Positions 21,923 through 35,275 are shown, numbered from the stretch's first letter. The stretch: 64,000 nt of DNA from Aegilops tauschii subsp. strangulata (GCF_002575655.3 NC_053035.3:379727792-379791791); one strand, 5' to 3'. The notes: generated by a model not told the origin, from the sequence alone. Program-made: numbers and translations.

Positions 21923-24900
21923 CTAGGATTGAAAGAACTGCGGATATTCGAAACGGAGGTGGTCCTCGCGTTCCCAGGTGGCTTCCCGGTCGGAATGGTG
22001 CGACCACTTCACTTTCAGGAATTTGATTGACTTGTTGCGAGTCTTGCGCTCAGTTTCTTCAAGAATAGCAACGGGGTGCTCATGATAAGACAGATCTTCT
22101 TGGAGGTCAATCTCTTCGAAGATGATGGTGCGCTCAGGCGTCTTGACGCACTTGCAAAGCTGTGACACATGGAACACATCGTGCACGTTCGCGAAGTTGG
22201 AAGGAAACTCAAGTTGATAGGCGAGGTCGCCTCTTTTGACAATGATCTTGAAAGGACCCACGTATCTAGGGGCATGCTTCCCTTTGATATCGAAGCGACG
22301 AGTGCCTTTCATTGGAGAGACGCGGAGGTAGACATGGTCTCCGATCTCGAAAGCCACATCATGGTGCTTACTATCATAGTAACTCTTCTGGCGCGATTGC
22401 GCGGCTTTGAGATTTTCACGGATGACTTTACACATTTCTTTGGCCTCTGTGATTAAGTCATTGCCAAGAAGTTGGCGTTCACCAGTCTCTGACCAATTAA
22501 GAGGAGTACGGCACTTTCTGCCATAGAGAATCTCGAATGGGGCCTTGCCCGAACTCGCTTGGAAGCTGTTGTTGTAGGAGAATTTGGCATATGGAAGACA
22601 ATCTTCCCATTTCATGCCAAAGGAAATGACACAAGCCCTGAGCATATCTTCAAGAATTTGATTGACTCGCTCGACTTGGCCACTAGTTTGAGGATGGAAA
22701 GCTGTGCTGAAGCGAATGTTGGTGCCCATGGCCTTCTGGAAGGAGTCCCAGAACTTAGAAGTGAAGATGCTTCCACGATCTGAAGAAATCAATTGTGGAA
22801 TGCCGTGCAAGGAGAAAATCCTGGAGGTGTATAGCTCTGCCAACTGAGTTGCTGTGATAGACTCTTTGATTGGAAGGAAATGAGCCACTTTAGAGAGCTT
22901 GTCGATGACAACGAAGATAGCATCATTTCCGCGCTTGGACTTGGGAAAACCAGTCACGAAGTCCATTTTGATATGATCAAACTTCCATTCTGGGATAGCA
23001 AGAGGTTGGAGGAGACCAGCTGGTCGTTGGTGTTCTGCTTTCACTCTTTGACAGACATCACATTCATTCACGAATTGAGCGATTTCTCGCTTCATTCGAG
23101 TCCACCAATACGACTGCTTGAGGTCATGGTACATCTTCGTACTTCCAGGATGAATGGAAAGGAGATAATTGTGCGCCTCGTTCATAATGACTTTCCTTAG
23201 ATCACCTTTAGGAACCACAATCCGGTCCTCGAAGAATAAAGTGTCTTTGTCATCAATGCGGTAGCACTTGTATTTGGAAAGACCCTTGTCGATACCACGT
23301 TTCACCTTCTTCACCATGGCATCAAGGAGTTGTGCCTCACGAATTTGATCTTCCAAAGTAGGAGAGACTATGAGGTTGGCAAGAAAGCCTTGAGGAACAA
23401 CTTGGAGATTCAGCTTGTGGAAAGCTTCACAAAGATCCGGTTGGAATGGCTTGAGAATTAAGCTGTTGCAATAAGCCTTCCTGCTCAAGGCATCTGCAAT
23501 GACATTGGCTTTGCCTGGAGCATATTCAATACTCGGATTATACTCTTGAATCATTTCGACCCATCGAGTCTGCCTGAGGTTGAGGTTGGGCTGAGTGAAG
23601 ATGTACTTGAGACTCTTGTGATCGGTGAAAATGTCCACTTGTCTTCCCAACAAGAGATGTCTCCACATTATTAATGCGTGGACAACTGCCGCCAACTCAA
23701 GATCATGAGTGGGGTAGTTCTTCTCATTGGGCTTCACTTGACGAGAGGTATAGGCCACAACTTTCTTCTCTTGCATTAACACAGCACCGAGACCTTGGAG
23801 AGAAGCATCGCAGTAAACTTCAAATGGCTTGGATTCGTCAAGAGGAGTCAAGAAAGGAGCTGTCACGAGTTTCTCTTTGAGAGTGTTGAAAGCAACGTCA
23901 CACTCAGGAGACCAGACATACTTCACATGCTTCTGGAGGAGGTTGGAAAGAGGCTTTGCAATCTTAAAGAAATTCTCAACGAATCTTCGGCAATAGCTTG
24001 CAAGACCAAGAAAACTGCGGAGCTGCTTGACATTCTGAGGAGATTCCCAATTCACAATTGCGGACACCTTCTCGGGGTTAACAGCGATGCCCTTGGCAGA
24101 GATGATGTGACCAAGGTAAAGAACTTCATCGAGCCAAAACTCACATTTTGAGAACTTTGCATAGAATTGATACTCTCTGAGCTTGTCGAGCACCAATCGC
24201 AAATGTTTGGCATGATCCTTCTTATTCTTGGAGAAGACCAAGATATCATCGAGATACACCAGGACGAATTCATTGGTATAGGGGTTGTAGATGAAATTCA
24301 TCATCCGAGAGAAGGTTGGAGGAGCATTGACAAGGCCGAAAGACATGACAGTATATTCATAAGAACCAAAACTTGTTCTGAATGCTGTCTTGGGAATATC
24401 TTCTTCACGAATGCGAATCTGATGATAACCCATACGAAGGTCAAGCTTGGAGAATACTTTGGCACCTTTGAGTTGCTCGAATAACTCATTGATGTTGGGA
24501 AGTGGATACTTGTTCTTGATTGTCTTCTTGTTCAATGGACGGTAGTCGACACAAAGTCGGTCCGTGCCATCCTTCTTCTGGACAAAAAGAACACCACAAC
24601 CCCATGGAGAGGAACTCGGTCTGATCAAACCCAGACGCTCTTGTTCATCGAGCTGTTTCTTCAATTCCTTCAGCTCCTTGGGTCCAAGCTTGTATGGACG
24701 CTTGCAAACGGGTTCAGTGCCCGGCTCAAGATCGATAACGAACTCAACTGGCCGGTGAGGAGGCATACCCGGAAGCTCTTCTGGAAAGACATCTTGATAC
24801 TCACAAACGACTGGAATCTGAGAGATGGCATTCAACTCGCCCTTCTCATTGAGAGAAAACAACCGAATGGTTTCATCATGAGCGGCATAAATAATCACAT

Positions 24901-26374
24901 CCTCAGAAGAGTGTGTCAATTGAATTTCCCTGGCAGCACAATCAAGTTGAGCCTTGTGCTTAGAAAGCCAGTCCATCCCGAGAATAAGATCAATATCCGA
25001 GTCACCAAGAACAACTGGAGAAGACAGAAATTTATAGTTCCCCATCTTGATTATGGAATCCCGAACGAATGCTCGAGAAGTCATTTGTCGAGCCGGGGAA
25101 ACAATAGACAGAGGACTCGGCAATACTTCAGTAACCAGATCATGCATAGCCACAAAAGGTCTTGAAATGAAAGAATGCGATGCACCAGTATCAAATAAAA
25201 CTTTTGCAAGAATATCATTAACTGGAAGATTACCCATTATCACATCAGTAGATTCCTCCGCTTGAGCTGCATTCATCATGTTCACCTTAGCAGACTTTGG
25301 ATTATGCTTGACCACTGCATTGCTGGAAGATCTCACCGGAGGAGGAGGAGGAAGGCGCCTTTGGTTGAAGCATTTGTTAGCATAGTGACCTTTCTGCTGA
25401 CACTTGTTGCAAGTCACCTGTGAGAGTGGACGGTGATAAGGAGCATTGGACTTTGGAGCTTGATTCTGAGACTTGTTCTGATAGCCAGAGTTGGAAGAGT
25501 GAGAAGATCCATGGCCACCTTTGTTCTTCTGCTGGTAAGGCTGACGAAACGGAGGAGGAGGAGGCAACCAGAACTTCTGTTGCTTAGCAGCCACAAGTGA
25601 GGAAGAAGAAGACTGAACTGCGTCCCTGACTCTCTTCTTAGAAGCCTCACACTTGAGCTGAGCAGCCTCTTGCTTCAGTGCCATATTATAGAATTGATCA
25701 AACTGAGTAGGCTCAACAAGAACGAGAGCTAACTGCAGATCCTCTCTAAGGGCACCTCTGAAGTGATAGATCATGCTCTTTTCATCAGGAACGTCTTGTT
25801 TAGCGAAGCGAGCAAGTTTCTGAAACTGGATATTGAATTGATACACAGACATGTTGCCTTGCTTGAGATTGCAGAACTCCTCACGCTTGCTCTCAACAAC
25901 ACTTTGTGGAATGTGGTGCGCTTTGAAGTCCCGACAGAAGTCAGTCCAAGTGATCACACGACCTCCTCTGGAATCTTTGTATTGTTGAAACCAATCAGCA
26001 GCTTGGTCCTTGAGCTGAAAAGAAGCGAACTTGACATAGTCCTCAGGCCTGACATTGCTACATTCAAAATGCTTGTTGATGTCCACGAGCCAATCATCGG
26101 CATCCGTGGCTTCGGCACAGTAGCTGAAAGACTTGGGCTGATTTGCGAGAAACTGGTTGAGAGTAGCGAAGTGAGGCTGATTGTTGCCCTGACCTTGATT
26201 TCCTTGATTGCCTTGCCCTTGGGTGCGTTCTTGCAAGAGTTGCAGAATCATCTGAGCATTGGCGTTGGTGGCTGCCATGATAGCTTGCCATGCCTCCGGA
26301 GGCGGAGGTGGTGGCGGAGGGTTCGCTTGACTCCCTTCATTGCGTTCCGGATTCTGACGCGTTGGCGGAGCCAT
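21923..26374 (-). CDS. Gag-pol polyprotein, Tekay-like, intact (1483 aa)
   Basis: One uninterrupted minus-strand frame. I place the start at the ATG at 26374 ([14 protein letters not shown]); the frame stays open upstream to about 26536, but that part is non-gag-like. Domains in order: gag capsid about 70-245; CCHC zinc knuckle at 322-335 ([14 protein letters not shown]); aspartic protease at about 395-404 ([10 protein letters not shown]); reverse transcriptase about 575-760 with YLDDILVFS at 707-715; RNase H from about 850 (YCDAS) with later E and DHKSL; integrase with HHCC zinc finger about 1067-1108 and D-D-E catalytic residues near D1138 (KMDFVTGFP), D1199 (SSDRGSIF) and E1235 (SGQVERVNQ); then a C-terminal chromo-like domain with KVKWSHH and ATWE motifs. 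No stop or frameshift is present, so the copy may be coding-competent. Confidence 0.95.
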   Translation of the reverse strand: MAPPTRQNPERNEGSQANPPPPPPPPEAWQAIMAATNANAQMILQLLQERTQGQGNQGNQGQGNNQPHFATLNQFLANQPKSFSYCAEATDADDWLVDINKHFECSNVRPEDYVKFASFQLKDQAADWFQQYKDSRGGRVITWTDFCRDFKAHHIPQSVVESKREEFCNLKQGNMSVYQFNIQFQKLARFAKQDVPDEKSMIYHFRGALREDLQLALVLVEPTQFDQFYNMALKQEAAQLKCEASKKRVRDAVQSSSSSLVAAKQQKFWLPPPPPFRQPYQQKNKGGHGSSHSSNSGYQNKSQNQAPKSNAPYHRPLSQVTCNKCQQKGHYANKCFNQRRLPPPPPVRSSSNAVVKHNPKSAKVNMMNAAQAEESTDVIMGNLPVNDILAKVLFDTGASHSFISRPFVAMHDLVTEVLPSPLSIVSPARQMTSRAFVRDSIIKMGNYKFLSSPVVLGDSDIDLILGMDWLSKHKAQLDCAAREIQLTHSSEDVIIYAAHDETIRLFSLNEKGELNAISQIPVVCEYQDVFPEELPGMPPHRPVEFVIDLEPGTEPVCKRPYKLGPKELKELKKQLDEQERLGLIRPSSSPWGCGVLFVQKKDGTDRLCVDYRPLNKKTIKNKYPLPNINELFEQLKGAKVFSKLDLRMGYHQIRIREEDIPKTAFRTSFGSYEYTVMSFGLVNAPPTFSRMMNFIYNPYTNEFVLVYLDDILVFSKNKKDHAKHLRLVLDKLREYQFYAKFSKCEFWLDEVLYLGHIISAKGIAVNPEKVSAIVNWESPQNVKQLRSFLGLASYCRRFVENFFKIAKPLSNLLQKHVKYVWSPECDVAFNTLKEKLVTAPFLTPLDESKPFEVYCDASLQGLGAVLMQEKKVVAYTSRQVKPNEKNYPTHDLELAAVVHALIMWRHLLLGRQVDIFTDHKSLKYIFTQPNLNLRQTRWVEMIQEYNPSIEYAPGKANVIADALSRKAYCNSLILKPFQPDLCEAFHKLNLQVVPQGFLANLIVSPTLEDQIREAQLLDAMVKKVKRGIDKGLSKYKCYRIDDKDTLFFEDRIVVPKGDLRKVIMNEAHNYLLSIHPGSTKMYHDLKQSYWWTRMKREIAQFVNECDVCQRVKAEHQRPAGLLQPLAIPEWKFDHIKMDFVTGFPKSKRGNDAIFVVIDKLSKVAHFLPIKESITATQLAELYTSRIFSLHGIPQLISSDRGSIFTSKFWDSFQKAMGTNIRFSTAFHPQTSGQVERVNQILEDMLRACVISFGMKWEDCLPYAKFSYNNSFQASSGKAPFEILYGRKCRTPLNWSETGERQLLGNDLITEAKEMCKVIRENLKAAQSRQKSYYDSKHHDVAFEIGDHVYLRVSPMKGTRRFDIKGKHAPRYVGPFKIIVKRGDLAYQLEFPSNFANVHDVFHVSQLCKCVKTPERTIIFEEIDLQEDLSYHEHPVAILEETERKTRNKSIKFLKVKWSHHSDREATWEREDHLRFEYPQFFQS

Positions 26375-27531
26375 CCTAAATAGGGTGACATCCGTTAGCA
26401 TCTTGATAGACAAATAGACAAGTAGAATCAACGGATAGAAATTGCAACATATAGTCTTCACAATAAACATTCGAACGAGGATGAACGAATGAATTCCATA
26501 GTAAATCATCACACTTCCATTAAGTTGAGAAGCCACTTAGAAAAAGGTATGGAATCAACATCTGACTTGAAGCAACTCGAATACCACAATTCAAAACAAA
26601 ACAAAGTATTGGCTTGCAGAATAAGCCGGAACAAACATATGATAGATATTTCGTCCGAAGTTTTCGTGGTGGGGCCCACACGGGCTCGATCGTACAGCAC
26701 CATCATGTATAAGGCTGTGCACATGACATACGAAGCATCCCCGAGTCGGCATAGCCAAGGACTCTTTAAGACACTACGAGACCACTGTAAAACCAACCGT
26801 GGAAAGGCGGACCACTAGACGTCGAACCCCAATCTCATATCATGCGTCTCTCGGAAAGATATCCTAAGAGCTACTAGAATTCCCACTTATAAACTCCCGA
26901 AACTTTCTGGTTATGCAATCTGGTGTTGGGGATACAGGGGACACAAAATATATCACCCAAACTAGCAATCCCTAGATCTAGCTGTATCCATCCGTCAACA
27001 CATAACCAAGAAACCTTCGGAAATCGTGTACCTCAACCTTCGAAAAACATCTGTTATACAAGTTATGGCAATACTCCCGAACTCCTGCCCCAGTACTGGG
27101 TGGCATCGAGGTGATCTCACCAACAACTGCATAAAGGAGATTTCGATGTCGGCAAAACTTAGGTATTCCAGAACTGCAACGATAAAATTGTGACGACAAC
27201 ACCTCGGAGCTCAACTCCCCGGGACACTGACACAACCCCTAAATGTCAGGAGGCACGAAGAACAATGTTCTCGTCACAAAACCATCGGAACGATTCCAAG
27301 ATACCCGCGTGATCCTAAAATATTTTTTAGTGAAATTTGAGGAGAGAAGAGTCAAAACTTCTACGTCAGGAGGCCTCACCAGAGCGACGAAGGGACTGAG
27401 GAGTAAAAAGAATCCTACTCTCCGATATATATAATCCTAAGACTCAAAACATTTTTGTTCTAGACTCAACAATGCCAGCGATTCAATCAAGCAGGGGGCT
27501 CCTAAGTTGGGGATGGCTCTGATTACCAACT
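26375..27531 (-). other. 5' leader of the Tekay-like element with primer binding site
   Basis: Between the 5' LTR and gag. Directly next to the LTR the minus strand reads TTGGTAATCAGAGCC, a near match to the initiator-Met tRNA primer binding site TGGTATCAGAGC with one extra A. The rest (about 1.1 kb) shows no coding region and presumably holds packaging signals. Confidence 0.8.
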
Positions 27532-30500
27532 TGTAACGCCCACGATGCGGCTATATCTCCCACGTGTCGAGGCACGACTTAGAGGCATAACCGCATTGTG
27601 GTTTTGTCGCAAGAAGGGTCATCTTCACACAATCCCATGTAATGAACAAGAATGGGATAAAGAGTTGGCTTACAATCGCCACTTCACACAATACATAAAT
27701 ATAATTCAGGAAAAGACACATAGTAACGACCACGTTCCTCATCGAACTCCCACTTGAGGTCGATCTCATCAACTGCACTTGCATCGTCGGCACCTGCAAC
27801 TGTTTTGGTAAAATCTGTGAGTCATGAGGACTCAGCAATCTCACACCCGCGAGATCAAGACTATTTAAGCTAATAGGAAAGGATGGTGTAATGAGGTGGA
27901 GCTGCAGCAGGCACTAATCATATATAGTGGCTAACATACGCAAAAGAGAGCGAGAAGAGAAGCAACGGAACGGTCGTCATCTAGTAATGACCAAGAAGTG
28001 ATCTTGAACTCCTACTTACGTCATTCATAACTCAACTGTGTTCACTTCCCGGACTCCGCCGAGAAGAGACCATCACGGCTACACACACAGTTGATGTATT
28101 TTAAATTGGGTCAAGTGACAAGTTCTCTACAACCGGACATTAACAAATTCCCATCTGCCTCATAACCGCGGGCACGGCTTTTGAAAGATAATACCCTGCG
28201 GGGGTGTCCCAACTTAGCCCATCATAAGCTCTGACGGTCAACGAAGGATAAACCTTCTCCCGGAAAGACCCGATCAGTCTCGGAATCCCGGTTTACAAGA
28301 CATTTCAACAATGGTAAAACAAGATCAGGAAAGCCGCCCAATGTGCCGACAAATCCCGATAGGAGCTGCACATATCTCGTTCTCAGGGCACACCGGATGA
28401 GCAGTCCATACAACTAAAACCAATCCTCGAGTCTCCCCAAGATGGCGCTGCAAAGGGCTCTAGTTTGGACCAGCACTCAGAGGAACACTGGCCTGGGGGT
28501 TTAAATAAAGATGACCCTCGGGCTTGCGAAAACCCGGGGGAAAAGGCTTAGACGGCAAATGGTAAAACCAAGGTTGGGCCTTGCTGGAGGAGTTTTATTC
28601 AAGGCGAACTGTCAAGGGGGGTCCCATAAATCACCCAACCGCGTAAGGAACGCAAACTCAAGGAACCTAATACCGGTATGACAGAAACTAGGGCGGCAAG
28701 AGTGAAACAAAACACCAGGCATAAGGCCGAGCCTTCCACTCTTTACCAAAATATATAGATGCATTAATTAAATAAGAGATATTGTGATATCCCAACAATA
28801 TCCATGTTCCAACATGGAACCAACTTCAACTTCACCTGCAACTAGCAACGCTATAAGAAGGGCTGAGCAAAAGCGGTAACTTAGCCAAACAATGGTTGCC
28901 AGGAAAAGGATGGTTAGAGGATTACATGGCAATATGGAAGGCATGATATAGCAAGTGGTAAGTAGCGCAACAGGGCAATAGAACAAACAACTAGCAAAGC
29001 AAAGATAGAAGTGATTTCGAGGGTATGGTCATCTTGCCTGCAAGGTTCTCAGAGTTGTCGAAAGCTTGATCCTCGTAAGCGTACTCAACAGGTTCCTCGT
29101 TCACGAACTCGTCTCCCGGCTCTACCCAAGACAAGAACACAAGCAATGGAAGCACAATCAATCACGGGAAATGCACAAGCAACATGATGCAATACATGAA
29201 TGATATGCAAGATATGATATGCGATGCATATGCGTGCTCCGGTAGAAAAATGATGAACAAGGCAGTAACTTGGCAAACCAAGCATGCCACTGGAAAGATG
29301 AGATGATTTTGGTCGAAATTGATATAAAGATCACTGGAAACGGATGCACGGTTTGCAAATGGCAAGCAAAACAAGAATGACACGAATCTGCGATTAACAG
29401 CATGATAGCACTTAAAATGCAACAAGCAACAATGCTACAACACTCCAACATAGCAACAAAGCATATGAAAGTAATGTACAGGAGATGCTTGACAAAATAT
29501 GAACACTGAGCTACGGCTAGGTCACACCACATCAGGTTCAAATAAGCATGGAAAAAGTGCAAAAGATATCAGGTTCACAGACTTGGTGAAATTACTGGAC
29601 ATGGCAAAAACAGCATCAGGTAGCAATGTTCAGAGCACGTAATCAACATGCTACAGGAACTTAACATAGCAAAACAAGGCATGGCAGTATTCTACTATAT
29701 GCATATGACAAAAGTCCCTTACTGACCATAAGCCAAAAAGGAGCAGAAGATATGATGGAAACCATGTAAACATAGCAAGTTTCGTTAACAGGTTTCAGAC
29801 TTAGCAGAAAACAGAGCATGGCAGAAACAATAATATGAAGGCATCTTGGTGAGTTTGATGCACTCACCACAAAGCAACGCATGACAAAACAAGCATACCT
29901 ACAGCAAGATGGCATGTTTATGAAGCTATCCATGGCAAGAGCAAGTACATGGCATGAATGAAACAACTACAACAAGCTTGGCAAAATTGAATATCATGTT
30001 AACAATCTGCCAAAAATATTTTATAGCAAAAGTAGGGCAAGATTGAGTCATGCTATGGTACTCCATAATTGCAAATAAGGACAGGAATGGATCAATTACA
30101 ACAATATCTACAAAACATCCTCACTGAACCTCACCAAAATATGCATGGATCTCTCTGTAGCATCAAGTTTACATGGCAACAAAATAACAGCAGTCTCAGA
30201 CAGAGAAATTACCAAGTCTCTGAAATCAGAAACATTACGGAGCCTAGTTTGCATGCTTGTGCTAGTCACCACAGATATTACAAAAATACATGGCATACAC
30301 CCCTGGAAAGATGGCATGGCATACAACAAAAGACATGTAGAGCTCATTCCCATAAGATGCACAGATTAAAAGCAACAAAAATAACAAATCTCCAAGTTCT
30401 GCTAAGTAACAGCAGATAACAGCAACTAGCACTCTTGCACCAGAGATTTGGGCATCAATATGGACTCAAATAAACATGGTGCAATGGAACAAAATGAAGA

Positions 30501-31599
30501 GCATCACGAGCCGAACATTCAATATATTACACGCGCGAAACGGAGCTAAATGCAGAGAGTTATGATGCGATAAACATGGGCATATAATGGAAAAATCTGG
30601 GACGGAGAAATCGGGGGAGGAGAGGAAGTCAACCCTGTGTGAGATCTGGATCGGGCCTTGAGCTCGGGGCTGCGGCTCGCCGGAGCTCCTGCCGGTGAGG
30701 GAGGAGGGAGAGGGCGGCCGGCCGGACGGGGAGCGAGGCGAGGAGGCGCCGGCAAGGCGCCCGGCGGCGGAGGGTCGATGCGGCGGCGACGGCGGGCGAA
30801 CTCGCCGGCGCGGCGACGGAGTGGCGGGGCCGCGGCGGCGCGGGCGGCGAGCGGGGCGAGCGGCCCGGAGCGGGCCTGCCTCGGGCCCCGGCCGGCCTGG
30901 CGGCGGGGCGCGGTGGCTGGCGGCGGAGGAGGCCACGTGGCGGGCGGCCACTGGTCCGGGGCGGCAGCGCGAAGCGTCCGGCCGGCGGCGGACGCGTCCG
31001 GCGGCGCGGAGGGATAGGGTTAGGGTTGGACTGCGAATGTTTTCGGGAGGGGATGCATATATATAGCTAGAGGGAGGTAGGAGAGTCCAAATGAGGTGCG
31101 GTTTTCGCCCACACGATCGTGATCGAACGACCTAGAGCATGGAAGCGAGTTTGGTGGGTTTTGGGCTGGTTTTGAGGGTTTTTTTGCTGCACACACAAAA
31201 GGACTTTGCGGTTACCCGGTTAACCTTTGGAGTACCAAACGACCTCCAAATGGAACGAAACTTGACCGGTGGTCTACCGGTGGTATAGCAAGGCCACTTG
31301 ACAAGCCTCGGCCCATTCCGAGGACGTTTGACACCCGCTCACGAAAGAAAACAAGAGGGGTGCGCCGGAGGAGGTGGGAGTGCCGGATTGCAAAACAGAC
31401 AACGGGGAAAATGCTCGGATGCATGAGACGAACACGTATGCAAATGCAATGCACATGATGACATGATATGAAATGCATGACAAGAACAAAATGCAAAATG
31501 AAAGACAAAACCCGACCACGAAGGGAATATCGTAACACATAGCCGAAAATGGCAAGAGTCGGAGTTACAAATATGGAAAGTTACATGCGGGGTGTTACA
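27532..31599 (-). repeat. 5' LTR of the Tekay-like element (4068 bp)
   Basis: Partner of 17774-21886. Carries a ~66-bp G/C-only insertion near 30840-30908 and a 115-bp deletion after 27705 relative to the other LTR, plus scattered substitutions. The TATA box on the minus strand at 31056-31065 drives the element. Confidence 0.95.
31056..31065 (-). promoter_or_regulatory. TATA box of the 5' LTR
   Basis: Minus-strand CTATATATATGCAT, followed within about 50 bp by a very GC-rich transcribed leader. It is positioned to drive the gag-pol mRNA. Confidence 0.7.
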
Positions 31600-32635
31600 C
31601 CGGCGTGGCGGTGCGTCACCCAGCCATCTATCCACTCCATCTCCACCACGCCATCTCCACCACCAGCCGCTGCCAGTGCCGCATCACCACCACCATCCGC
31701 TGCATCTTCCTTTGCCGTGCCACACCACCAGCAACTCTCTCTCAACGCACCTTGCTGCTGCTCTCCTTCCCTTGCCTCGCTGCTCTTGCTCCTCCTCTCA
31801 ACCTCTCTCTTCTCACCAAAACTGCTGCTGTCCTCTTGTCCATTTGCTTGCTGCTGCATCCCTGTTGAAGTTCTCCCTGTCCAATCTCCATATGCTGCCT
31901 TGCTGAACCTCTCTCCTCACGCCCCTGCTGATGCTCCTCTCTACCCCCTGCTGCTGAATCGCTCCCTCTCCAACACTTGCTACTGTTTTCAATCCCTCTT
32001 TCTCTCAAATTTTTGTAATCTTGAGTAGTGTAATGATCAGTACAATGTAATGTTCAATTGTGGTAAGTGCAATATCCTACTGTTTGGTTCAGTTTCGAAG
32101 TTTAATATAAATGCTTGATTAGTATGTCCTGACTAGTTGATACCTTATCACTTTGAGAAGTATTTGACCTGTCATACTCTGTTTAGTGAAATAGTAATCT
32201 TCATATGTGTGTGGTGTCCTGTGATATATACATATGTGTGTGTTTGTGATGTGATACATATACTCTGTCCTACAAGCTTGTTTCTTCCCTCTATTCATGT
32301 TTGAAAGTTATATATGTGTCCTTGTCATGTTATGTTCATGTCCTTTCACTTCTCTTGTCATTGATGTATGCTCGTATTAGTATTTTAATTTCTCAAGCAT
32401 TACAGAAATACCAAAAAGATAATGAGTAAAATCTGAATCTCCCTGTGCTCTTTGCATTTTCTTTGTCGACGATCTTTGGGAACGACCTTGTTAGTTTAGG
32501 TTTTATTTTCCGCATTCGTCTCTTAAAATTGTGTTACCTAGATTTAGCCGAGCATAGTCGTCGTTGCCTAGTCCCTCTGGGGAACATGACACTCGCAGTT
32601 CGGACGAAATAGCCCGCTGTACTTACAATTGATCA

Positions 32636-33335
32636 CAGGTCCAATATGCTATTTAATACCCCTCCGATCTTGAGCATGATTATCATTTGTGAGTAGTCAC
32701 TTTTGTTCTTGAGGTCACGGAAGAAATCATGTTGCAAGTAATCATGTGAACTTGATATGTGTTCGATATTTTGATAGTATGTATGTTGTGATTCCCTTAG
32801 TGGTGTCATGTGAACGTCGACTACATGACACTTCACCATATTTGGGCCTAAGGGAATGCATTGTGGAGTAGCAATTAGATGATGTGTTGCGAGAGTGACA
32901 GAATCTTAAACCTCAGTTTATGCGCTATTCCGTAAGGGACCGATTGGATCCAAAAGTTTAATGCTATGGTTAGAATTTATTTTTAATACTTTTCTCGTAG
33001 TTGCGGATGCTTGCGGGAGGGTTAATCATAAGTAGGAGGTTTGTTCAAGTAAGAACAACACCTAAGCACCGGTCCACCCACATATCAAATTATCAAAGTA
33101 GTGAACACGAATTAAACCAACATGGTGAAATTGACTAGATGAAAATCCCGTGTACCCTCAAGAACGCTTTGCTTATCATAAGAGCCATTTGGCCTGTCCT
33201 TTGCCTCAAAAGGATTGGGCTATCTTGCTGCAGTTTTGTTACTACTATCTTTACTTGTCCGTTACAAATTATCTTGCTATCAAACTACTCAGTTACTTAC
33301 AATTTCAGCACTTGCAGATATTACCTTACTGAAAA
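32636..33335 (+). mobile_element. LTR-Y, right half
   Basis: Continues LTR-Y in order (CCAATATGCTATTTAATAC, GAGTAGTCACTTTTGTTC, GTGGTGTCATGTGAACG in this region) and matches the reverse complement of 50990-51670. It stops at CTTACTGAAAA, where the next Gypsy LTR begins. The last ~100 bp of the family consensus is missing. Confidence 0.85.
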
Positions 33336-33688
33336 TGTAACATCCCAAATTTTCAATTTGGAATGTTTTACAATTATTAGCTAAGCATCTATGCATTTTA
33401 TTTGAATTGAGTGACATTTGGAAATTTCAGAGGCACCTGAGTTTTTATTTGAATTTGGATTCAACTTGGCATTTGAATTTCATTTCAAAAATCTCTGACA
33501 AATACTTGTTCAAAAGTATGAGAGGAGATAAAATGACACTCCAAAAATGTCAGAAGAAAATAATGCCAAAAGTTTGAATTCAAATTTGGATTTATTTGGA
33601 ATTTTCAAAAAAAACTATTTTTTATAAAGTTTTATTTCGCCTCTGAAAAACAGTTCACTATTTAGGATTTATTCCGCTGAGAATTTTG

Positions 33689-33709
33689 ATATATATATAT
33701 ATATATATG
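33689..33709. repeat. (TA)n microsatellite
   Basis: About ten AT dinucleotides in the U3 region of the second Gypsy LTR. Confidence 0.9.
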
Positions 33710-33959
33710 TCCTATATGAAAATATTTGTTTCTATTTATATTTTATTTTCTTCTCGGGGTAATTCAAGAGAAAGGGAAAACCCCCTAGCTGGCCAGGCCA
33801 ACCGGCCCAGCCAGCAGCGCCCAGTGCCCAAGGGCCAGCCGACCGCACTGCGGCCTGCTCCAACTGCACCGTGGCCTGCTCCAACCGCGCCGCACCCGAG
33901 CGCTCCCGATCGGTCGCCCGCTCGCCGCCTTCCCTCACTCTCCCACTGACCCGCGGGGC

Positions 33960-34640
33960 CCGCCCTCATCTTTTTCCCCTCGCGCACGCCACGCCAAGTC
34001 GGAGCACGACCAAAGCGCGCCCGTCGCCGCGATCTTCCCGGGATCACGCTCCGAAGCCGCCCCCTCCTCCAAGCTATCGCCCTATAAAAGCCCCTAGCTC
34101 TCCTCCCTCGCACCCCCTAAAACCCTACCCCAACTCCCACCGTAGCTCACACCATTGCCGATCGCATCTCGCCTCCACCGCCACCATTCACCGCCGCGCC
34201 CGACTCCGGTGAGCCATCACCCTGCCCCCAATCTCCTCCAACCGAACCCCCTCAACCTCCCACACCTACCTGACATCCTCTTGACGCCCAGGAACGACCG
34301 AAGCCGCCGCCACGAGCATCGCCGCCCGCTGCCGGAGTTGCAGGTCACCAGGAGCTCCGCCAAACTCAATCCACTCACCTCTCCCTCTCTCACTAACGCG
34401 CCGGCCCCACCCCTTTATTTCCCCTCCTCCACGCCTTGCCACACCGGAGCACACCCAGAGCGCCGCCGTGCTCCGATCTTCCAGGGATCACGATCCCGAG
34501 TCACCCCCTCCTCTAAGATGGTGTCCTATAAAGTCCCCTCGCTCTCCTCCCTCGACCCCCTACAAACCCCTCGCATAACCCACCACCGAGCCCGCCATCT
34601 CCAACCCGATCTCGTCACAGCCGCCGCCGTTTCCGACACC
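33960..34640 (+). promoter_or_regulatory. Duplicated LTR promoter module with two TATA boxes
   Basis: A block with GGAGCAC, GATCTTCC-GGGATCACG, CCCCCTCCTC and a TATA motif (TATAAAAG at 34083-34090; TATAAAG at 34527-34533) followed by CTCTCCTCCCTCG occurs twice about 445 bp apart. A leader motif after it (GCCCAGGAACGACCGAAG at about 34287) is also echoed after the nested element at about 40770. The LTR therefore seems to have two promoter-leader units. Confidence 0.7.
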
Positions 34641-34716
34641 GGTGAGCACCACCTCGACCCCTCCTTCCATCAACACATCGCCCTCAACCCTGCGCAGCCC
34701 TCTAACATCGTCTCGC

Positions 34717-35247
34717 TATTGGGGAACGTAGTAATTTCAAGAAAATTCCTACGCACACACAGGATCATGGTGATGTATAGCAACGAGAGGGGAGAGTGTG
34801 TCCACGTACCCTCGTAGACCGAAAGCGGAAGCATAGCACAACGCGGTTGATGTAGTCGTACGTCTTCACGATCCGACCGATCCGAGTACCGAACGCACGG
34901 CCCCGCCGAGTTCAGCACACGTTCAGCTCGATGACGTCCCGCGAGCTCCGATCCAGCAAAGCTTCGCCGGAGAGTTTCGTCAGCACGACAGCGTGATGAT
35001 GGTGATGATGATTCTACCAATGCAGGGCTTCGCCTAAGCACCGCTATGATACGATCGAGGTGGATTATGGTGGAGGGGGGCACCGCACACGGCTGGGAGG
35101 GATCAACAGATCAACTTGTGTGTCTAGAGGTGCCCCCTGCCCCCGTATATAAAGGAGCAAGGGGGGAGGCCGGCCGGCCCCTGTAGGGCGCGCCAGGAGG
35201 AGGAGTCCTCCTCCTACTAGGAGTAGGACTCCCCTCTTTCCTACTCC
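34717..35247 (-). repeat. Truncated 3' LTR of the Angela-like element
   Basis: Matches 39025-39550 base for base with few changes, then jumps from ...TTTCCTACTCC into internal sequence (CCACTTGCACTAGAG). About 1.2 kb of the LTR is missing. Its outer end reads TATTGGGG instead of TGTTGGGG. Confidence 0.9.
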
Positions 35248-35275
35248 CCACTTGCACTAGAGTTAATAATCTAGA

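Larger units (their letters stand above)
17774..31599 (-). mobile_element. Complete Tekay-like Ty3/gypsy retrotransposon, TSD CCGGC
   Basis: LTRs lie at 17774-21886 and 27532-31599, both TGTAAC...GTTACA, and CCGGC flanks both sides (17769-17773 and 31600-31604). Coding is on the minus strand, so 27532-31599 is the 5' LTR. The primer binding site abuts it at about 27515-27530 and the single gag-pol frame occupies 21923-26374. The total length of 13.8 kb with about 4.1-kb LTRs fits the Tekay/Del chromovirus group, as does the gag and the chromodomain-like C-terminus. Confidence 0.95.
17320..32635. mobile_element. Putative solo LTR (~1.5 kb) carrying a nested 13.8-kb element
   Basis: Begins TGATAATCACATTTC and ends TACAATTGATCA. 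The flanks CAGAT (17315-17319) and CAGGT (32636-32640) look like a 5-bp target duplication with one substitution. After removing the nested element 17774-31599, about 1.49 kb remains. It has no coding region; its last third holds a long pyrimidine-rich stretch (31620-32010). A solo LTR is the simplest interpretation; family not recognised. Confidence 0.6.

Noticed and set aside
22169..26383. Plus-strand frames antisense to gag-pol
   Set aside because: They mirror the minus-strand polyprotein and show no independent domain or splice signals.
31549..32028. 159-codon Ser/Leu/Cys/Pro-rich frame
   Set aside because: It crosses the LTR end at 31599 into a pyrimidine-rich region of a solo LTR; composition is explained by CTCC/CTG repeats.
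33871..34817. Two long Pro/Ser/His-rich frames
   Set aside because: Located in the C-rich promoter-leader part of a Gypsy LTR and the second runs across the nested Copia boundary at 34717.
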